A stretch of 64,000 bases of DNA from Geobacter argillaceus (GTDB lineage: Bacteria > Desulfobacterota > Desulfuromonadia > Geobacterales > DSM-12255). Made by a program: the position numbers and the translations under genes. Numbering within the stretch: the first letter of the stretch is position 1; the number at the start of each line of letters is the position of its first letter. Under the pieces are notes generated by a model. The model was not told the DNA's origin, made no database searches, and saw only the letters and a program-made list of their open reading frames with translations. Of this stretch, positions 61,862-64,000 are shown in pieces. The DNA is taken from positions 19,354 through 83,353 of the forward strand of contig NZ_VLLN01000020.1 in assembly GCF_007830735.1 (NCBI RefSeq), written 5' to 3'.

Positions 61862-63616
61862 ATGTGTGAGCCACAAGTCGCTGACATGAATGCCGCGTGG
61901 CATGCACATTGTCTCGAAGCCGTTCGGAAATTTGTCATGAATGCAGTCGTTGTAGACAATCAGCCGGTATTGGTCAAATCGCCTCCCAAAGGCACATTAA
62001 CTGCTAAATTAGCTGCTGCAGCTGATGAAGGTATTGGCGAGTCGGTGGCTGAGGAAATTGTAGATAATGAGCACGTAGCTGGTGGCAATGAACATGATGG
62101 AGAAAATGATCCGGGGGCACAAAAAAATGAACACGAGCTGGACGTTCGAGAAGTTTCGGATGCATTTGCTGAACATGAAATTGCCTGTGCGTTCGTTTTC
62201 CCTGACGATAGCGATACAGATGAGGAATCCAAACTAAAACGCATTATAGCGGCTACTACCCACGCAGATATCGTTATCCTGGACTGGTACCTGAAGGATG
62301 AAGACCCGACATTAACCATGAGGGTCCTTAAGTTTACTGCCGGAAAAGATTCTCTTGAGAAAGGTCGGATGCGGCTGATCTGTATCTACACCGGTCAGCC
62401 GCAAATCGGAGAGGTTACACGTGATGCAATAACTGCTTTGAAAGAGGGGGGGCTCGATTTCCCAGATAACAAGGCAAATATTGAAAAAGGCATCGCGAAA
62501 GGGGAACATCACGGTTTGCTTGTTCTCAACAAACAAGAGACTACTGGTTCAGAACTCCCCCTAAAAATACTTGAAGCATTCACAGAGATCGCTGACGGCT
62601 TGCTACCATCATTTGCATTGGCCGCAGTGGCAGCAGTTCGCCGTAATGTTCACCATATCATTACCAGGTTCTCGTCTAACCTCGATGCTGCCTATGTCAC
62701 CAACAGACTACTCACTGATCCGCCAAGCGATGTTTCTGAGTTGATTCGCGAGCTTTTTGTGTCCGAATGTGATGTAGCTCTCGGCCTAGATAAAGTGGCC
62801 GACAAATATCTGGAAAAGGACAGTGTAAGTCTGTGGCTTAACGCAAATAAACAACCAATTGCTCAACCTGCCTACAGTACTAATGCAATAGATGGGGAGT
62901 TTATTTCAGGTTTGCTTCAAAGCGGAATAAAGGAAGGTAAAGTCAAAGTTGGTGCTGTGGAAAAGAAGTTCCCCGAAGACAAAAGGGTGCTCCTTTCCCA
63001 TGCGTTACACGGTACAGAACATGATGCTAAAGTAGGAGAGTGTCAATTTTCCAGGCACATTACTTTAAAGCGAGAAGCATTTGGTATGTCGAAGCTTCAA
63101 TCAGCTGAAGGCTGGGTACCATCGCTAACGCTTGGAACAATTCTGAGACAAAAAAAGACTGAAGGCGGTAACACGACGAAAAGGTATTATTACTGTCTTA
63201 CTCCGGCGTGTGACACCCTTCGATTGAACGACGAAGTAAGAACATTTCTGGTGGCTGAAATTGAGATCGCACAAGGAAAAACAAATTTGATAATCGTAGA
63301 AGAAGGTGGCACCCATACTGCGCTTCATATCTCGCCTCATCCCAGAAATATGAGGGCCTTCAAGTTTCGCGGTGATAAAACAACCGGCAGAGTACTTGCT
63401 CGTTCCAAAGCTAGTGATGATGGTAACGTGACTTTTTTCAATTTTGACTCTGTTGACGACACCCCTGAAGAATTCGTCTGGTTAGGTGAAGTACGAAGGA
63501 ATCGGGCAAATCGTGATATGGCCGAACTAAATCGCGAATGGCTCCGATTCGGTATTCATGATTCAGAACTGCTCAGAATTGCTGGAAGAACAACGGTAAA
63601 AATTTTCGGTAACTGA
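61862..63616 (+). CDS. Divergent receiver-domain protein of the GHKL locus
   Basis: A 584-aa protein two bases after the ATPase gene (GAGGAG upstream). Residues about 25-190 look like a receiver: acidic Asp32 (NAVVVDNQP), phosphoacceptor-like Asp141 (DIVILDWYLKDEDPT) and Thr177 (LICIYTGQP). An acidic insertion of about 65 residues separates Asp32 from the core, and the usual Lys is not obvious. Residues about 200-584 are an unrecognised effector region with YYYCLTPACDTLRLND and WLGEVRRNRANRDMAELNRE. GC is low. It resembles receiver proteins of conflict systems more than transcription regulators; no DNA-binding domain is visible. Confidence 0.75.
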   Translation: MCEPQVADMNAAWHAHCLEAVRKFVMNAVVVDNQPVLVKSPPKGTLTAKLAAAADEGIGESVAEEIVDNEHVAGGNEHDGENDPGAQKNEHELDVREVSDAFAEHEIACAFVFPDDSDTDEESKLKRIIAATTHADIVILDWYLKDEDPTLTMRVLKFTAGKDSLEKGRMRLICIYTGQPQIGEVTRDAITALKEGGLDFPDNKANIEKGIAKGEHHGLLVLNKQETTGSELPLKILEAFTEIADGLLPSFALAAVAAVRRNVHHIITRFSSNLDAAYVTNRLLTDPPSDVSELIRELFVSECDVALGLDKVADKYLEKDSVSLWLNANKQPIAQPAYSTNAIDGEFISGLLQSGIKEGKVKVGAVEKKFPEDKRVLLSHALHGTEHDAKVGECQFSRHITLKREAFGMSKLQSAEGWVPSLTLGTILRQKKTEGGNTTKRYYYCLTPACDTLRLNDEVRTFLVAEIEIAQGKTNLIIVEEGGTHTALHISPHPRNMRAFKFRGDKTTGRVLARSKASDDGNVTFFNFDSVDDTPEEFVWLGEVRRNRANRDMAELNREWLRFGIHDSELLRIAGRTTVKIFGN

Positions 63617-63627
63617 AAGAGGATGTT

Positions 63628-63849
63628 ATGGCTGTAATAAAAAAGTTTTTCATAAAGCAAGTTGGGACTCTTCGAATACATTCAGATGTAGTCGCCGATT
63701 TATCGTATGATCAGAACCTTTTCCAAATAAGAACCTACAAAGCCGGTGACGACAGTCGCAGTGAGAATACAAAGCAAAACCTCCAGTTGACACGTGAGGG
63801 TGCAAATGAGCTTATTAAGCACCTCCAGGACTTTCTTGAGATAAAGTAG
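63628..63849 (+). CDS. Small protein ending the GHKL/receiver operon
   Basis: A 73-aa protein 11 bases after the receiver gene, with an AAGAGGATG-type ribosome site. It starts MAVIKKFFIKQVGTLRIHSD and ends LTREGANELIKHLQDFLEIK, suggesting a beta-hairpin then a helix. No known family. Spacing, strand and base composition match the operon, so it is probably an accessory or inhibitor subunit. Confidence 0.65.
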   Translation: MAVIKKFFIKQVGTLRIHSDVVADLSYDQNLFQIRTYKAGDDSRSENTKQNLQLTREGANELIKHLQDFLEIK

Positions 63850-63877
63850 AAGGCAAGAGCGCTTACCACTGAATTGG

Positions 63878-64000
63878 CTAAATTTCTGTATAATCGATGA
63901 CTAATCCCTGAATCCGTGACGTGAATTGCTCAATCTGCTGGTTTGGGGGCCAGTGGGAGGGGCCTGGCGGATCGGCTCCTTGAATCCCAAGAAATCGGCT
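63878..64000 (-). CDS. Possible C-terminal end of a minus-strand gene (partial)
   Basis: The minus strand is open from the window edge to a TAG at 63880-63878, encoding a tail that ends IEQFTSRIQGLVIDYTEI. Composition is protein-like but short (about 40 codons), and I recognise no family. It would be convergent with the operon; the 5' part is outside the window. Confidence 0.25.
   Translation of the reverse strand, partial: SRFLGIQGADPPGPSHWPPNQQIEQFTSRIQGLVIDYTEI

Noticed and set aside
61862..63616. Ordinary two-component response regulator
   Set aside because: The receiver is interrupted by a long insertion, lacks an obvious Lys, and is followed by no DNA-binding or enzymatic output domain that I recognise.

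Overview
The window looks like chromosomal DNA from a Geobacter-type bacterium (Desulfuromonadota, Geobacterales). The evidence is high GC in the housekeeping genes, a five-heme periplasmic cytochrome c, several GGEEF diguanylate cyclases, a hisZ-purA pair, and core blocks in an order typical of that group (rplU-rpmA-obgE-proB-proA-nadD-rsfS-rlmH-gpmI; radical SAM protein-rng). Genus and species cannot be fixed from sequence reading alone. I recognised no rRNA, tRNA, CRISPR array or insertion sequence.

Layout. 1-5.9 kb: the 3' end of glnE, a small gene, an MtfA-type peptidase, a MagIII-like DNA glycosylase, a REC-GGDEF regulator, purA and hisZ. 5.9-9.8 kb: secreted and outer-membrane proteins, including a 489-aa porin-like protein with a long and probably structured leader. 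9.9-11.4 kb: a MarR-YceI-CDGSH operon. 11.5-16.4 kb: a minus-strand operon of response regulator, sensor kinase, pentaheme cytochrome, beta-barrel protein and LamG-like protein. 16.7-25.7 kb: a nine-gene minus-strand run of redox and electrophile-stress enzymes (YcaC, amidohydrolase, ADP-ribosylglycohydrolase fold, hydrolase-OsmC, rhodanese-YceI, OsmC, DODA, pirin, WrbA), divergent from a LysR gene. 26.8-34.3 kb: an SDR and DUF1904 gene, then an AaeAB-like efflux operon (HlyD, DUF1656, FUSC, NodT-type lipoprotein) with its own MarR regulator and clear palindromic operators. 34.4-42.5 kb: a heme-binding diguanylate cyclase, pcnB, a probable nitrosative-stress pair (YgbA family and FrdX-like ferredoxin) behind an HcpR-like box, peroxiredoxin, a family B DNA polymerase, two TIGR04073 proteins and a Lys/Ala-rich peptide. 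42.9-56.1 kb: housekeeping genes from the TIGR03960 radical SAM protein and rng to gpmI. 56.2-57.2 kb: an RHH-PIN toxin-antitoxin pair and a small gene.

From 57.3 kb to the end the DNA is visibly richer in AT and looks acquired. It carries what I consider the main discovery: a compact operon of cytosine-5 DNA methyltransferase, Vsr-type nuclease, a 997-aa protein with a GHKL ATPase domain at each end (MutL/MORC/Hsp90-like at the N-terminus, histidine-kinase-like at the C-terminus), a divergent receiver-domain protein and a 73-aa protein. Methylation, a nuclease, an ATP-driven clamp and a phosphorelay-like pair therefore sit in one transcription unit. I read it as a restriction/anti-phage system whose nuclease may be gated by signalling.

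Smaller points of interest are a 91-bp repeat in two copies whose terminator hairpin shows a compensatory base change, probable pseudoenzymes (rhodanese Cys to Asp; ADP-ribosylglycohydrolase without its metal ligands), a CDGSH protein with His to Cys, a likely CTG start codon in the efflux lipoprotein, and a frameshifted paralogue of a small secreted protein.
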